7,528 nucleotides of DNA from UMGS1307 sp964523005 (lineage in GTDB: Bacteria; Bacillota; Clostridia; Oscillospirales; CAG-382). A model generated the notes under the pieces. That model saw only the letters and a program-made list of their open reading frames with translations, was not told the origin of the DNA and ran no database searches. Both the position numbers and the translations under genes were made by a program. The stretch spans positions 1 through 7,528 of the forward strand of contig CAZFZL010000074.1 in assembly GCA_964523005.1 (NCBI GenBank), in the 5' to 3' direction. Shown here in pieces: positions 6,684 to 7,528 of this stretch. Each line of letters begins with the position of its first letter. Position 1 is the first letter of the stretch.

Positions 6684-6712
6684 TTGACAGACGCTAAAAA
6701 AAGGTTTATAAT
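6684..6712 (+). promoter_or_regulatory. Consensus sigma-A promoter of mgtE
   Basis: TTGACA (6684-6689) and TATAAT (6707-6712) are exact consensus hexamers with a 17-bp spacer. Transcription would begin near 6719, leaving a leader of about 190 nt before mgtE. Such a strong promoter with a long leader suggests control after initiation. Confidence 0.87.
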
Positions 6713-6769
6713 ACAGAGTGTGCGAACAAAATGATTTGCACAATAATTCTTCAAGGAGAGGTGAGAAAT

Positions 6770-6844
6770 ATGGACGCAGGCAGTAACGGTATGACACCGC
6801 CCTTACGATGTATGGCGAAGTATTTCTGCGCCTTGCACCGTTGA
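6770..6844 (+). CDS. 24-residue upstream ORF in the mgtE leader (possible leader peptide)
   Basis: ATG at 6770 begins a 24-codon frame ending in TGA at 6842-6844. It is preceded by AAGGAGAGGTGAGAAAT, a strong ribosome-binding context closely resembling the AAAGGTGAGAAA before the DUF4434-like gene in this window. The peptide starts M-D-A-G-S-N-G and contains T-P-P-L (9-12) and two cysteines (14, 20). Both arms of the 7-bp leader hairpin lie inside the ORF, and the second arm includes its stop codon, so translating ribosomes would disrupt that stem. The Pro-Pro pair is of interest because proline codons in the Salmonella mgtL leader sense low Mg2+ or proline. Alternatively the ORF may be an accident of a conserved RNA structure. 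Confidence 0.5.
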   Translation: MDAGSNGMTPPLRCMAKYFCALHR

Positions 6845-6876
6845 CCCGGTCGTACCGGTGAGCGGTCTGTCGTGCC

Positions 6877-6904
6877 TTACTCCCTGATTATTTCAAGGAG
6901 GTAA
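6877..6904 (+). promoter_or_regulatory. Possible hairpin sequestering the mgtE ribosome-binding site
   Basis: TTACTCC (6877-6883) can pair with GGAG-G-TAA (6897-6904), seven pairs with G6901 bulged and a 13-nt loop. This would bury AAGGAGG (6895-6901), the mgtE Shine-Dalgarno site eight bases before the ATG. The same CTTACT segment can instead pair with GGTGAG at the leader's 5' end, so the two structures exclude each other. Pairings were found by eye without energy calculation. Confidence 0.42.
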
Positions 6905-6909
6905 AGAGC

Positions 6910-7528
6910 ATGAATGAAGAAAGGAAAAAGAAAGCCGTTGAGCTGATTGAAAAGCGCGATTTTCTTGCGCTCAAGGAAATGCTCAAGGACATGTACCCTG
7001 CCGATGCCGAGCTGCTTTTCGAAGAAATTGACGAAAAGGAGCAAATCATCGTTTACAGACTCCTGCCAAAGGAGCTGGCAGCCGAAATATTCGTCGAAAT
7101 GGATTCCGATATGCAGGAAACGCTCATAAAGGCGTTCACTGACAAGGAACTGCACGACGTTCTTTCAGAGCTGTATGTCGACGATACGGTCGATATCGTT
7201 GAAGAAATGCCTGCAAACGTCGTAGACCGTATACTCAGGGCGTCAGACCCGGGTATGCGAAGCGATATAAACCGCATACTGCAATATCCGAAGAACAGCG
7301 CCGGAAGCGTCATGACGACTGAGTATATAAAGCTCCGTCCCGGCATGACAGTCAGCGACGCGTTTGCAAAGATACGCACTTACGGTGTCAACAGCGAAAC
7401 TATTTACACCTGCTACGTCACCGAGGCATCGAAGCTTATCGGCGTGTTGACGGTCAAGGATATGCTTCTTGCGTCGCCGGACACCGTTATAGGCGACATA
7501 ATGAAAACCGACGTGATCTGCGCCGTCA
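6910..7528 (+). CDS. mgtE: Mg2+ channel/transporter MgtE, N-terminal part (cut by window edge)
   Basis: MgtE is a dimeric membrane Mg2+ channel whose cytoplasmic N and CBS domains close the pore when Mg2+ is plentiful. The 206 visible codons cover that cytoplasmic sensor. A helical N domain (about 1-128) holds repeated leucine- and acid-rich helices such as RLLPKELAAEIF (50-61) and D91-D-T-V-D-I-V-E-E-M-P. The signature Y126-P-K-N-S-A-G-S-V-M-T-T opens CBS domain 1 (about 133-195), which runs to LIGVLTVKDML (176-186). CBS domain 2 starts at I-G-D-I-M (194-198). The pore domain with about five membrane helices lies off the right edge. The start is set by AAGGAGG eight bases upstream. Control is probably through the leader RNA. 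The sensor looks intact. Confidence 0.96.
   Translation, partial: MNEERKKKAVELIEKRDFLALKEMLKDMYPADAELLFEEIDEKEQIIVYRLLPKELAAEIFVEMDSDMQETLIKAFTDKELHDVLSELYVDDTVDIVEEMPANVVDRILRASDPGMRSDINRILQYPKNSAGSVMTTEYIKLRPGMTVSDAFAKIRTYGVNSETIYTCYVTEASKLIGVLTVKDMLLASPDTVIGDIMKTDVICAV

Larger units (their letters stand above)
6719..6909 (+). promoter_or_regulatory. Structured mgtE leader RNA, candidate cis-regulatory element
   Basis: This is a leader of about 190 nt between a consensus promoter and the mgtE ATG. Visible pairings are: AACGGT (6785-6790) with ACCGTT (6837-6842), extended by a U-G pair; inside it GGCG (6814-6817) with CGCC (6829-6832), continuing past one A-G mismatch to a 5-nt loop; CCGGT (6846-6850) with ACCGG (6854-6858), loop CGT; and a possible closing stem GGTGAG (6760-6765) with CTTACT (6876-6881), including two G-U pairs. 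The region also encodes a 24-residue ORF. Magnesium transporter genes are often controlled by the M-box riboswitch or by leader peptides. Apart from a short AGGTGAG...ATGGA resemblance near the 5' end, I do not see the M-box core, and the length is short for one. No intrinsic terminator (stem plus U-tract) is visible, so translational control is the better guess. Confidence 0.6.

Noticed and set aside
6755..6883. Canonical M-box (ykoK) riboswitch
   Set aside because: Only AGGTGAG and ATGGA near the 5' end resemble it. The later core elements were not found and the element is too short. This is left open as an unassigned leader.
1..7528. CRISPR arrays, insertion sequences, tRNA or rRNA genes, phage elements
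   Set aside because: No regularly spaced repeats, transposase-like sequence, terminal inverted repeats or RNA-gene signatures were seen on either strand.

Overview
The window looks like chromosomal DNA from an uncultured member of the Clostridia (Oscillospiraceae/Ruminococcaceae-like). This rests on near-consensus TTGACA/TATAAT-type promoters with 17-bp spacers, strong GGAGG-type Shine-Dalgarno sites, Firmicutes-style lipoproteins and an mgtE gene behind a long leader. The assignment is inference from sequence style and is not species-level.

Layout, left to right. (1) Bases 1-508, minus strand: the N-terminal third of ligA (NAD+-dependent DNA ligase), cut by the window edge. (2) 609-1487, plus strand: an S66-family LD-carboxypeptidase-like peptidase, divergent from ligA. 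Their candidate promoters face each other in a 100-bp gap. (3) 1494-1522: a 12-bp perfect hairpin serving as terminator between convergent genes. The stop codon of the minus-strand gene lies in its loop. (4) 4758 to 1506, minus strand: a three-gene unit behind one strong promoter. It encodes a ComEC-like metallo-beta-lactamase-fold lipoprotein, a cytoplasmic TIM-barrel DUF4434-like protein and a GH28-like beta-helix protein. The GH28-like gene is broken by two in-frame stop codons (TAG and TAA) without any frameshift. (5) 4938-6677, plus strand: a large DUF4838-type putative glycosidase lipoprotein, divergent from the unit above across a 179-bp double-promoter region. (6) 6684-7528, plus strand: a consensus promoter, a ~190-nt structured leader holding a 24-codon upstream ORF, and the first 206 codons of mgtE (Mg2+ channel/transporter).

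How the genes may work together. The DUF4838 lipoprotein, the DUF4434-like protein and the GH28-like protein form a small accessory glycan-degradation locus between housekeeping genes (ligA, mgtE). The lipoproteins would act at the cell surface. The DUF4434-like and GH28-like proteins have no visible signal peptide and would act in the cytoplasm. No transporter or dedicated regulator for the locus lies in the window. The least explained items are the mgtE leader (uORF plus mutually exclusive pairing around the mgtE ribosome-binding site), the doubly interrupted GH28 gene, and the lipoprotein whose metal-ligand histidines appear replaced.
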